Source: an uncultured Ruminiclostridium sp. (GTDB lineage Bacteria > Bacillota > Clostridia > Oscillospirales > Ruminococcaceae). From it: 64,000 nt of DNA. The DNA is taken from the NCBI GenBank assembly GCA_944388385.1, contig CALXIO010000001.1, forward strand, positions 218,246-282,245, given 5' to 3'. The position numbers and the translations under genes were made by a program. Within the stretch, counting starts at the first letter, position 1; each line of letters begins with the position of its first letter. Shown piece after piece: positions 44,001 through 52,291 of the stretch. The notes under the pieces were generated by a model. The model worked only from the letters and a program-made list of their open reading frames with translations, made no database searches and was not told where the DNA came from.

Positions 44001-44282
44001 ATGAGTTTTCTGAAAGACCTGTACGACGGCGAAATCCGTCCTTGCGAGGAAATTCCCGACACTGATGAATTCAAAGCAGCACAGTCGGCGCTCTCGAAAG
44101 CAGCCAAGGAGCTGGACGATGCATTGACAGCAGAGCAAAAAGTGCTGTTCAATGCCTATAAGGAACGGTTCTTTGAATGCATCGATCACTCGTATGCTCA
44201 CGCATATAAGCTGGGCTTCCTGCACGGTGCTGAACTCATCAAAGAAATCCCCAACCCCGACCGATTACCCGAAACGGAGTAA
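44001..44282 (+). CDS. DUF6809-like small helical protein
   Basis: 93 residues. MSFLKDLYDGEIRPCEEIP and the later helix (HAYKLGFLHGAELIKEI) fit a small all-helical family often carried by Firmicutes ICEs and prophages. No known function. A perfect terminator overlaps its last codons. Confidence 0.65.
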   Translation: MSFLKDLYDGEIRPCEEIPDTDEFKAAQSALSKAAKELDDALTAEQKVLFNAYKERFFECIDHSYAHAYKLGFLHGAELIKEIPNPDRLPETE

Positions 44283-44295
44283 TCGGTCATTTTTT
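44259..44295 (+). terminator. Terminator overlapping the stop codon
   Basis: Perfect 10-bp stem GACCGATTAC / GTAATCGGTC, one A and six T. The left arm is within the last codons of the preceding gene. Confidence 0.85.
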
Positions 44296-44363
44296 ATCCG
44301 CAGGCATAGGCGGTGGAGCGATCCACCGTCTGTGTCTGTTTTGAAATCAGGAGGTGAAATCCC

Positions 44364-45293
44364 ATGTTTGATTGGATCGGCGATCTGATTGACGCAATAG
44401 CCGAAGCCATACGGGAAGCCTTTGAATTTTTAGGAACACAGATATCCAACACCATTTGGAACACGATGCTTCGATGGTTTTACGAAACCATCTACGACGC
44501 CGTTGCCGACTTCTTCACGATGATGGGCAATATGGGTGCGGATATCTTTGCTCTTGATTGGGTACAAGCCACCATCAAGCTGTTTACGCTGTTTGGATGG
44601 TCGCTCTTCGTTGCCGGATTGGTGGTTGCCGTATTCGACGTGGCAATCGAATACCAACACGGCCGAGCAGATATCAAGACAACGTCCATCAATATCCTTA
44701 AAGGCTTCTTTGCCTGCTCCCTGATCGGAGTAGTACCCGTGGAACTGTATAAGTTCTGCATATCCCTTCAAAACACCTTCTCCCACGACCTGTCGGCACT
44801 GTTCGCCGGAGGGCAATCCATTGACCTTGCGGGACAAAGCACAAGTGTCCTTGTCGGCAGCTTCGCTGTATCGGGCAACATCACGTTCAGCCTGTTTAAC
44901 ATCCTTGCGCTGATCGCCTTTGCCTACTGCGTAATAAAGATATTCTTCCAAAACATCAAGCGCGGAGGAATACTGCTCGTACAGATGGCGGTCGGAGCCT
45001 TGTATATGTTCTCCATTCCGAGAGGATATATGGACGGCTTCGTGCAATGGATGAAACAGGTAGCGGCGATCTGTCTTACGGCGTTTATGCAGACCACCTT
45101 GCTATTCCTCGGACTGCTTACTTTCCCCGGCAATATGCTCCTCGGACTCGGCATTATGCTTGCCGCCAATGAGGTGCCGAGAATTGCCCAGCAGTTCGGT
45201 CTCGACAGCTCGGTAAGAGTCAATATGATGAGTGTTGTCCATGCGACCACCACCGCTGTCAACCTCACTCGCTCCCTTGCGAGAGCGAAGTAA
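44364..45293 (+). CDS. TrbL/VirB6-like polytopic T4SS protein
   Basis: 309 residues with an amphipathic N-terminus (DAIAEAIREAFEFLGTQISNTIWN) and about six membrane segments (LFTLFGWSLFVAGLVVAVF, ILLVQMAVGALYMFSI, LTAFMQTTLLFLGLLTFPGNMLLGLGIMLA). Matches the conjugal transfer TrbL/DUF6045 group, the inner-membrane core of the mating channel. Followed by VirB3-like and VirB4 genes, as usual. Confidence 0.8.
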   Translation: MFDWIGDLIDAIAEAIREAFEFLGTQISNTIWNTMLRWFYETIYDAVADFFTMMGNMGADIFALDWVQATIKLFTLFGWSLFVAGLVVAVFDVAIEYQHGRADIKTTSINILKGFFACSLIGVVPVELYKFCISLQNTFSHDLSALFAGGQSIDLAGQSTSVLVGSFAVSGNITFSLFNILALIAFAYCVIKIFFQNIKRGGILLVQMAVGALYMFSIPRGYMDGFVQWMKQVAAICLTAFMQTTLLFLGLLTFPGNMLLGLGIMLAANEVPRIAQQFGLDSSVRVNMMSVVHATTTAVNLTRSLARAK

Positions 45294-45305
45294 AGGAGGT
45301 ACGGC

Positions 45306-46034
45306 ATGAAAGAAAATATGGAATTGGAACGCAAGGATCTCGTCATCGACCGTGATATAGAGGTGGACTGCGACATCGGTCAGCAGATTACCTGCTATAT
45401 CGAAACATGGTTCGACGTGGACGAGAAGTTCCGTATCAGGACCAATGCCGACGAAGGCACATGGATGAATATGTACGGCAAGTACAACCCCTTTGCCGAT
45501 ACGCTCCGTATCGAATGCGTGATCAGTGGTGATGACTTCTCCGACGAGTTCGACTATCAGCCAACGGCGGCAGAGTCGCAGCTCATCAAGGATATGATAA
45601 CCGAACGCATCCGTGAGGTACACGGTCAGACTCCGAAGGTGTTCTGCAACAGCTTCATTTCCCAGGGCGAAAAGGTGTATGTATATCAAAACCGAGGAAC
45701 GCTCTCAGCCGAGCAAATCATTGCTAAGCACAAACGCATCCAAGCCCACTGCGAGGAATGCGGATATATTCAGGACGGCAGCATCAGCATATCCGTGCCG
45801 ATGAGCCGAAGCGGAAACGAATTCAAGAATATGATCGACTACTGCAAAGTCCGTGGAATCTCCAAGATATTGGTGGACAGCCTCCACGATATCGGAGAAG
45901 CTCCTGCCGATGTAGATAAGGTGGTCGGTTATCTGTGCGGGCGCGGTTTCGAGGTGGAGGCAGTGGACGGCGGTCTGACCTTCGCCTCCAAGACCGAGAG
46001 CGAAGATCAAGGCATAACGATGGGAGGAATGTAA
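45306..46034 (+). CDS. ICE protein with a degenerate resolvase-like C-terminal domain
   Basis: 242 residues. The N-terminal half (VDCDIGQQITCYIETWFDVDEK) is unrecognised. From about residue 120, VYVYQNRGTLSAEQIIAKHKRIQAHCEECGYI, FKNMIDYCKVRGISKILVDSLHDIG and VVGYLCGRGFEVEAVDGGLTF follow the order of serine-recombinase catalytic domains. The nucleophile position (Y-x-R-x-S) reads YQNRGT, so the catalytic serine is absent. Ends in EDQGITMGGM, whose codons hold the next ribosome binding site. Confidence 0.6.
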   Translation: MKENMELERKDLVIDRDIEVDCDIGQQITCYIETWFDVDEKFRIRTNADEGTWMNMYGKYNPFADTLRIECVISGDDFSDEFDYQPTAAESQLIKDMITERIREVHGQTPKVFCNSFISQGEKVYVYQNRGTLSAEQIIAKHKRIQAHCEECGYIQDGSISISVPMSRSGNEFKNMIDYCKVRGISKILVDSLHDIGEAPADVDKVVGYLCGRGFEVEAVDGGLTFASKTESEDQGITMGGM

Positions 46035-46295
46035 ATGACACAATATCTGTATCCGCAGAACCTAAAGGCCACGGCAAACCTGTGGCTGTGGGGCTTGCGG
46101 GACTTTGCCATACTCGGCATTGCCGCACTGCTTTCCATCGTTTGCATGGTGCAGTTCGGCTTTTTTATCCCCGCAGCCGCAACCCTTTGCTACGGCTTTT
46201 TAACTATCCGAATGGATGAAACCACCGTGATGGACTTTATCAAATACGCCATCCGGTACTTTATAACAACACAGCAGTACTACGAATGGAGGTGA
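46035..46295 (+). CDS. VirB3/PrgI-like small T4SS membrane protein
   Basis: 86 residues, mostly two adjacent membrane segments (FAILGIAALLSIVCMVQFGFFIPAAATLCYGFL), and a C-terminus of FITTQQYYEWR. Size and position directly before the VirB4 pair fit PrgI/VirB3-like proteins. Confidence 0.7.
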   Translation: MTQYLYPQNLKATANLWLWGLRDFAILGIAALLSIVCMVQFGFFIPAAATLCYGFLTIRMDETTVMDFIKYAIRYFITTQQYYEWR

Positions 46296-46300
46296 CGATC

Positions 46301-46906
46301 ATGGCAAAGGAAAACAAACCGCAGAAAAAGAAAAAAGGACGCTCCGTGCAGGATCTCATGGGCATCAAGACCTTCACGAAATACGGTCTGGCGACGAACA
46401 AGGGCGAGTTGCTCTTTTACCTCGTTTCGCCCACCAATATATCGGTGCTGTCAGCGGTGAACATTGAGATCAAGGTGCGCCATCTGATGATGGTACTGTC
46501 AGCGATCCCCGACATCGAGATCACCTGCACCGACTCCTCCGAATGCTTTGACGATAACAAAGCATACCTGCAAGGCAGACTCGCCGAGGAAAACAATCCG
46601 AAGGTGCGCCGTCTGCTCAAAAAGGACATGGACTTCCTCGACAGCATTCAGGTGGAAATGGCGACCGCCCGACAGTTCCTCTTCATCGCAAGATGCAAAG
46701 GACTGAAACCGGAGCAGGTCTTCCAAAGCGCCAACCGTATCGGGAAGATCATCTCCGAGCAGGGCTTCGAGGTAAAGCGTATGAAGAAAGCGGACATCAA
46801 ACGCTTCCTCGCTCTGTACTTCGACGCCTCGATGAACGGAGAGCATATGCCCGATGTCGACGGCGAGCAGTTCTATGAGGTGGACGATGAAGAAACGGAG
46901 GATTAG
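46301..46906 (+). CDS. Soluble T4SS protein resembling a VirB4 N-terminal domain
   Basis: 201 residues from ATG 46301 (GGAGGTGA upstream). A lysine-rich start (KENKPQKKKKGR) is followed by GIKTFTKYGLATNKGELLFYLVSPTNISVLS and RRLLKKDMDFLDSIQVEMATARQFLFIARCK, which look like the membrane-facing N-terminal domain that most VirB4 ATPases carry fused. Here it is a separate gene, with the sortase between it and the ATPase. Confidence 0.6.
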   Translation: MAKENKPQKKKKGRSVQDLMGIKTFTKYGLATNKGELLFYLVSPTNISVLSAVNIEIKVRHLMMVLSAIPDIEITCTDSSECFDDNKAYLQGRLAEENNPKVRRLLKKDMDFLDSIQVEMATARQFLFIARCKGLKPEQVFQSANRIGKIISEQGFEVKRMKKADIKRFLALYFDASMNGEHMPDVDGEQFYEVDDEETED

Positions 46907-47612
46907 TCTCATTATTCTGCTTCTTCTGCTGTCGGCGGTCTGCCTGGTATCCTTCACGATTGCGTGGAAGGAATACGCAGACCAGGCAAGCGACCGCCAT
47001 GCCTTTGACGAACTCGCCGAGCTTGTAGAAAAGCCGGAGGAAATGACCGTGCCGGCCACCGAAACGGAGTCCACCGACACCACCGAGGATACGACGGAAG
47101 AAACTATCGATGCCGAAACCGAGCCGGAGCCAACCGAGCAAAAGCGAAACCTTGCTCCCATTATGGAGCAGAACAGCGAATGCATCGGGTGGATCTATAT
47201 CGAAGGCACGGCGGTGAACTATCCCGTGATGCACACTCCAAGCAATCCGCAAAAGTACCTGCGAAAGAACTTCGAGAAGAAATACAGTGTATCCGGCATA
47301 CCGTTCCTCGACTACCGATGCACCTCCGACACCAACCTCATCATTTACGGTCACAACATGAAGAACGGAACTATGTTCTCCGATCTGAAGAAATACCTCG
47401 ACAAGACCTTCCGAGAGCAGCACCCCGTCATAGAGCTGGAAACAGCAGACGGTGTGCGGTACTTTACGGTAACCGAGGTGATAAAGACCGACATCTACGA
47501 TAAGCGGTACGAGGACATCGAAGTGAAGGACGGCAAGCAGAAGCTCATCCTCTCCACCTGCTACGGCTCGGCGAAAAGCGGAAGGCTTCTCGTCATCGCC
47601 GAAGAAACCTAA
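46887..47612 (+). CDS. srtB: Class B-type sortase
   Basis: 241 residues from ATG 46887, inside the end of the previous gene. A membrane anchor (residues 6-24) and a Thr/Glu linker (ETESTDTTEDTTEE) lead to the catalytic domain: IGWIYIEGTAVNYPVM, LIIYGHNMKNGTMFSDLKKY (His about 155) and LILSTCYGSAKSGRLLVIA (Cys about 224, Arg about 232). Class B enzymes of Clostridia use xPxTG signals, so the adhesin at 37862 with PQTG is the obvious substrate. The two are separated by T4SS genes. Confidence 0.92.
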   Translation: MKKRRISLIILLLLLSAVCLVSFTIAWKEYADQASDRHAFDELAELVEKPEEMTVPATETESTDTTEDTTEETIDAETEPEPTEQKRNLAPIMEQNSECIGWIYIEGTAVNYPVMHTPSNPQKYLRKNFEKKYSVSGIPFLDYRCTSDTNLIIYGHNMKNGTMFSDLKKYLDKTFREQHPVIELETADGVRYFTVTEVIKTDIYDKRYEDIEVKDGKQKLILSTCYGSAKSGRLLVIAEET

Positions 47613-47635
47613 ATCCCAATATGAATCAGTCGTTT

Positions 47636-47678
47636 TGCGGATACGGCAAGACGGCTCGTCTTGTCCTCTGTCCGCAAA
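47636..47678 (+). promoter_or_regulatory. Long hairpin before the VirB4 gene
   Basis: TTGCGGA / TCCGCAA and GGCAAGAC / GTCTTGTCC-type arms form an extended stem just before the ribosome binding site. No U-tract, so it may affect translation or mRNA processing. Confidence 0.4.
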
Positions 47679-47696
47679 GCGGCGGAAGGAGGAAAA

Positions 47697-49529
47697 ATGT
47701 CAAAACGAACCCCCAAAGTTCTCACGCCGGAACAGATGGAGGAAATCCGCACCAAGGACTTCTTCGATATGATCCTGCCCGGCACCGTGAAATTTTTATC
47801 CGACCATTATATCGTCGGCGACAGCTACCGATGCGTGTGGGTAATCCGTGAGTATCCGCCCTCTACCGAGGAACAGGCCATCCTCTCGCAGCTTGCCGAC
47901 CGCAACGGCGTAACGCTCCGCATCTACCACCGATTGGTGGAGGCAATGGAGCAAAGGAAGATCATTCAGAACGCCACCCGCCGCAACAAGATGAAAAGCG
48001 GCGGTAACGACATGAACGATACCATCGAAGCCGAAGGCAACCTCCAGGATGTAATCGAACTCCTGGCCAACCTGCGAAAGAACCGTGAACCCCTTCTGCA
48101 TTGCTCGGTATTTATCGAGCTGAAGGCAAAGGACATGGACTCCCTCAAGGAATTACAGAGCGAGATCGCCATGGAGCTGACTCGCTCCAAAATGTCGGTG
48201 GACAGACTGACCTTACGGCAGAAAGAAGGATTCCTCTCCGTTCTGCCCGTGGGCTTCAATCAGTTCGGCGCACAGTACGAGCGCGTGCTGCCTGCCTCCA
48301 GCGTTGCCAATTTCTATCCCTTCAACTTCTCCGGTAAGACCGATCCCCACGGTCTGTATATCGGCAGAGATAAGTACGGCACGAACATCCTCGTGGACTT
48401 CGACCGCCGTGCCGAGGATAAGACCACATCCAATATCCTCATCCTCGGTAACTCCGGTCAGGGCAAGAGTTATCTCTTAAAGCTCATTCTCACAAACCTG
48501 CGAGAGTCCGGCAAGAGGATCATCTGCCTCGATCCCGAAAGCGAGTACCATGAGCTGTGCGGAGAGCTTGGCGGCTGTTATATCGACTTCATGTCGGGCG
48601 AATACACCATCAACCCGTTAGAGCCGAAGGTGTGGGCAGACGGCGTTGAGGACATCGATCCCACCACTCCCGACGCCTTCAAGAAGGTAACAAGACTGAG
48701 TCAGCACATCGCCTTCCTCAAGGACTTCTTCCGCAGCTACAAGGATTTCACCGATGCGCAGATCGATACCATCGAGATACTGCTCTCAAAGCTCTACGCT
48801 CGATTCGGTATTACCGACAGCACCGACTACAGTAAATTCAAGCCTACCGACTATCCCATCATGGAGGACTTTTATAAACTCTGCGAGGAAGAATTCATGA
48901 CCTACGACAAGCAGCGCCGATACCTCTACACCGAGCAGACACTCCAGGAGGTGTGCCTCGGCATCCACAGTATGTGCGTAGGATCGGAATCGGTGTATTT
49001 TAACGGCTACAGCAACATCACCGACGATGCCTTCCTGGTCTTCGGAGTCAAGGGCTTGATGGATACCAACAAGCGACTCAAGGATGCGATGCTTTTCAAC
49101 ATCCTCTCGTATATGTCCAATCAGCTCCTGGGCGTGGGCAACACCGCCTCATCCATCGACGAGCTGTATCTGTTCCTCACCAATATGACGGCAATCGAAT
49201 ATATCCGTAACGCCTCCAAGCGTGTACGTAAGAAGGAGTCCTCGGTCATTCTGGCAAGTCAGAATATCGAGGACTTTTTGATTCCGTCGATCCGTGAGTT
49301 TACAAAGCCCCTGTTCAGTATCCCCACACATCAGTTCCTCTTCAATGCCGGACAGATCAATCCGAAGGAGTATATGGACGCCTTGCAGGTAGAACCCAGC
49401 GAATTCGAGCTGATCAAGTATCCTGAACGAGGAACCTGCCTGTACCGATGCGGTAATGAGCGATATCTCTTGCAGGTCATCGCACCGGAGTATAAGTCCG
49501 CTATCTTTGGAAAGGCCGGAGGGCGGTGA
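47697..49529 (+). CDS. VirB4/TraE-type conjugation ATPase
   Basis: 610 residues from ATG 47697 (GGAGG upstream). Walker A ILGNSGQGKSYLLKL (about residues 250-265) and Walker B-like IDELYLFLTNM with RKKESSVILASQNIEDFL downstream define the VirB4/TraE family. It powers assembly and transfer through the mating channel. Lacks a long N-terminal extension, in line with the separate gene at 46301. Confidence 0.92.
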   Translation: MSKRTPKVLTPEQMEEIRTKDFFDMILPGTVKFLSDHYIVGDSYRCVWVIREYPPSTEEQAILSQLADRNGVTLRIYHRLVEAMEQRKIIQNATRRNKMKSGGNDMNDTIEAEGNLQDVIELLANLRKNREPLLHCSVFIELKAKDMDSLKELQSEIAMELTRSKMSVDRLTLRQKEGFLSVLPVGFNQFGAQYERVLPASSVANFYPFNFSGKTDPHGLYIGRDKYGTNILVDFDRRAEDKTTSNILILGNSGQGKSYLLKLILTNLRESGKRIICLDPESEYHELCGELGGCYIDFMSGEYTINPLEPKVWADGVEDIDPTTPDAFKKVTRLSQHIAFLKDFFRSYKDFTDAQIDTIEILLSKLYARFGITDSTDYSKFKPTDYPIMEDFYKLCEEEFMTYDKQRRYLYTEQTLQEVCLGIHSMCVGSESVYFNGYSNITDDAFLVFGVKGLMDTNKRLKDAMLFNILSYMSNQLLGVGNTASSIDELYLFLTNMTAIEYIRNASKRVRKKESSVILASQNIEDFLIPSIREFTKPLFSIPTHQFLFNAGQINPKEYMDALQVEPSEFELIKYPERGTCLYRCGNERYLLQVIAPEYKSAIFGKAGGR

Positions 49530-49620
49530 GCCACCGCCGGCAATACGCACACCAGGTATGTACGAAGCGTAGGTTTTGCGCCTGCGCTTTTATTTTTACG
49601 AGAAAGGACGTGATTCAGTT

Positions 49621-50640
49621 ATGAGCGCGACGGTAGCGGCAGCTCTCAAGAAGATCGCCGTCTACATCCTAACGGACAAGAAAGCCCTCAAGGTTGTAGG
49701 CGGCATCATCCTCGGCATCATTATCATCATCATTATGCCGATTGTGGCGTTGCTCGGAATCTTCACCGGCAGCGTGGACATCGACACCGACAGACTCCAT
49801 GAGATGATCGCCGAGCAACAGTCCGTGGCGATTGAGAGCTGGACCAACGTGGAAACCGCCATGACGAACGCAGGCTATGACTCTCTCCGCATTCAGGAGG
49901 CACAAGCCCTGTTTACCTTCGCCCTGTACGACCACGCCTCCGAGCCGGACTTCACAAGCAAGCTGGTGGGATGCTTCTCCGCAGAACAGACGGATGAAGA
50001 ACTGATCTCTGCCGTCAACGCAGCCTTCGGAACGAACATCGTTGCCGCTGACTTCACCAACGTGATGGCAAGCACCCGTGCGGCGTATATCGACAGCTCC
50101 GGCTATACCGATCCCACCACCAAAAACAGCACAGACCTTGTGATGTGGGCAGAGTTTGCTCACGCCAAAGGATGGGGCTACGTTTGGGGAACCTACGGCG
50201 ACGTGCTGGACAAGAACCTGTTCGAGTACAAGAAAACGCAGTACCCCGACGAGGTCGGTGGCAAGGCAGAGTATATCGAGGCCAACTGGCTTGGCGGCAG
50301 AACCGCCGACTGTGTCGGTCTCATCAAGGGCTATGGGTGGTTTGAGCCGACCACCAACAACATCATCTACGCCACCAACGGAATGCCCGATATCGGTGCT
50401 GACGATATGTACAATAACGCCACCGAGAAAGGCACTATCGACACAATCCCCGAAATCCCCGGACTTGCCGTATGGCACGAAGGTCATATCGGCATCTATA
50501 TCGGAAACGGCGAGGTCATCCACGCAGCGAACACCAACGCAGGCGTGATCAAGACTCCCATCGGCGACAGCGGATGGACACATTGGCTGAAAATACCGTA
50601 TATCACCTATGCGGAAGAAACGGAGGAATCAACAGAATGA
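49621..50640 (+). CDS. NlpC/P60 cell-wall hydrolase of the T4SS
   Basis: 339 residues. A membrane helix (KVVGGIILGIIIIIIMPIVALLGIF) precedes an extracellular region and an NlpC/P60 domain with catalytic Cys in GGRTADCVGLIKGYG (about 231) and His in WHEGHIGIYIGNGEVIHA (about 286-289). Such VirB1-type enzymes open the peptidoglycan for the channel. The start at 49621 is preferred over the longer frame, which lacks a ribosome binding site. Confidence 0.88.
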   Translation: MSATVAAALKKIAVYILTDKKALKVVGGIILGIIIIIIMPIVALLGIFTGSVDIDTDRLHEMIAEQQSVAIESWTNVETAMTNAGYDSLRIQEAQALFTFALYDHASEPDFTSKLVGCFSAEQTDEELISAVNAAFGTNIVAADFTNVMASTRAAYIDSSGYTDPTTKNSTDLVMWAEFAHAKGWGYVWGTYGDVLDKNLFEYKKTQYPDEVGGKAEYIEANWLGGRTADCVGLIKGYGWFEPTTNNIIYATNGMPDIGADDMYNNATEKGTIDTIPEIPGLAVWHEGHIGIYIGNGEVIHAANTNAGVIKTPIGDSGWTHWLKIPYITYAEETEESTE

Positions 50641-51368
50641 GATACCGTGGCTTTATTATCACAAGCACACCCGACTCCGGTATCGAACGGTACGATAGAG
50701 AAAGCAGTCAGGACGTTCTCTGCAACGGATATTACTGTCAGATCTACGACGGCGATGACGATCAGTACGCCAATCAGCTTGATGACTTCTGCATCGCCGA
50801 AGGTCATGAGATCAAGGACTGCTCCTCCGGTGAGTTGGAGAGAGGTATCGCAAGATACGTGGACGATCACTATGATGACCTCGTGGAAGAACAGCAATAT
50901 TACTTTGCAAAACGGCAGTCGGAGCTGATCGGACGGCTCGTGTGCTGGATCGGCGAAACCGAGTCCGGCGAGGAACTGTATCATACACTCTCCGAGGTCG
51001 TCGGTATGAAAGACGATGAGATTCGGGCGGCAGGCTTTACCTCCCTTGTCCCGTATTTTAACCGAGAAGGATATGCGCAGACCATTGCGGAATACCTCAT
51101 CGACGAAGGCACGAATGACACCTACTCCGGTAACCTACACGTGCCGTTCTCGGAGATCAACAAAAGGTACGGTGTAAACCTACCGACAAACAAAGAAATG
51201 CTGGATCTGATCCGTGACGCTCTTCTCGAACACGGCGACATCATCTCCGACCTGGAAACAAGCGAGGACTTCGACATGATGTTCTATACCATGTACTGTC
51301 CCTACGTGGAGGATGACGGTATCGCCGAGGATGACGGAGAGCGTCCGCAATTTATACCGCAGATGTAA
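50637..51368 (+). CDS. Acidic ICE protein of unknown function
   Basis: 243 residues from ATG 50637, overlapping the previous stop by four bases. Begins MRYRGFIITSTPDSGIERYDRE and contains IYDGDDDQYANQLDDFCIAEGHEI. No known domain; strongly acidic. Ends in ERPQFIPQM. Confidence 0.6.
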   Translation: MRYRGFIITSTPDSGIERYDRESSQDVLCNGYYCQIYDGDDDQYANQLDDFCIAEGHEIKDCSSGELERGIARYVDDHYDDLVEEQQYYFAKRQSELIGRLVCWIGETESGEELYHTLSEVVGMKDDEIRAAGFTSLVPYFNREGYAQTIAEYLIDEGTNDTYSGNLHVPFSEINKRYGVNLPTNKEMLDLIRDALLEHGDIISDLETSEDFDMMFYTMYCPYVEDDGIAEDDGERPQFIPQM

Positions 51369-51386
51369 GAAAGGAGAAAATCGACT

Positions 51387-52280
51387 ATGCGACTACACGC
51401 AGAACTGCGACGAAAGCAATCCGAAATACAGGATGAAAACTGCATCGTCACAGATATTATTGAACTGCCCGAAAGCGAATACGCCTCGCTGTATCAGAAC
51501 CTTCTGAGAGAGCGTGACTACCTTGCAGAAAGGGCGAATATGGAATCCTTCATTGACGGACAGCGATGCTGTGTCCTCGTCCTCGGCGAAGGTCAAGAGG
51601 ACGGCATCCTCGTAGACAGCCAGGGATCGTCCTACGCAAGGCGATCCGCATTCATCCCCGAAGCGAGAACCCTCGTGAGAAACCACATCCGGCAGCTTGC
51701 CGACTACGTGGTATCCGAAGGCACTGAGCATACCGAGGACGGCAGATGGGCAAACACCTACAACGAGCTGTGCTATCACTTCGGGGCGAACATCACCGAT
51801 GCCAACGGAAACGGCAAACTGCTTCGAGAGGAACTGCAGCGCAGAGATGAAGTCAACGAGCTGATCATGACCGAGGACTGCATCGAGATCAACTACCACT
51901 TGGCGTATTGTCAGAACTGCGGCGAGGGCGGTATCAGCGGAACGCTGGATCTGCTCTCACTCCTCGGATGCAACCTCTACGACGTACACTTCACCTGCGA
52001 TGATCAGGACTGTACGCCCATCAGCCGACTGAGCGCAGATATGCTGACCGAGGAAGGTAAACGAGAATGGGCTGATGTTCTCTCCGCAAAGGTGGAGTCC
52101 ATCACGTTCGAGAACGAGAGCTTCAAGTGCAAGCTTGCCAACTGCGATCCCGAACGACTCCGTGCATTCACCGAAATGCTGAACGGTCAATGCGATGCCG
52201 AGGACTATGAGCGTTGGGTGAAAAGCTCCGGCATCACCTATCCGCAGACCGAAGATCACAGTCCCACGCTCTCTATGTAG
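51387..52280 (+). CDS. ICE protein paralogous to the pentapeptide-repeat protein's N-terminus
   Basis: 297 residues. TDIIELPESEYASLYQNLLRERDYLAE and CCVLVLGEGQEDGILVDSQGSSYARRSAFIPEAR are also found, in altered form, in the next protein (ELTDEEYERFSQNL, CLLVMAEGRQDGTLVLTEGYDYARHTAHLPNAR). The rest has no known motif except CQNCGEGG. Ends in SPTLSM; the stop TAG is part of the next ribosome binding site. Confidence 0.65.
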   Translation: MRLHAELRRKQSEIQDENCIVTDIIELPESEYASLYQNLLRERDYLAERANMESFIDGQRCCVLVLGEGQEDGILVDSQGSSYARRSAFIPEARTLVRNHIRQLADYVVSEGTEHTEDGRWANTYNELCYHFGANITDANGNGKLLREELQRRDEVNELIMTEDCIEINYHLAYCQNCGEGGISGTLDLLSLLGCNLYDVHFTCDDQDCTPISRLSADMLTEEGKREWADVLSAKVESITFENESFKCKLANCDPERLRAFTEMLNGQCDAEDYERWVKSSGITYPQTEDHSPTLSM

Positions 52281-52291
52281 GAGGTGCGAAT

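Noticed and set aside
45306..46034. Reading this gene as an active ICE resolvase or integrase
   Set aside because: The nucleophilic serine motif is absent and the domain is C-terminal to an unrelated region, so it cannot be called a recombinase.
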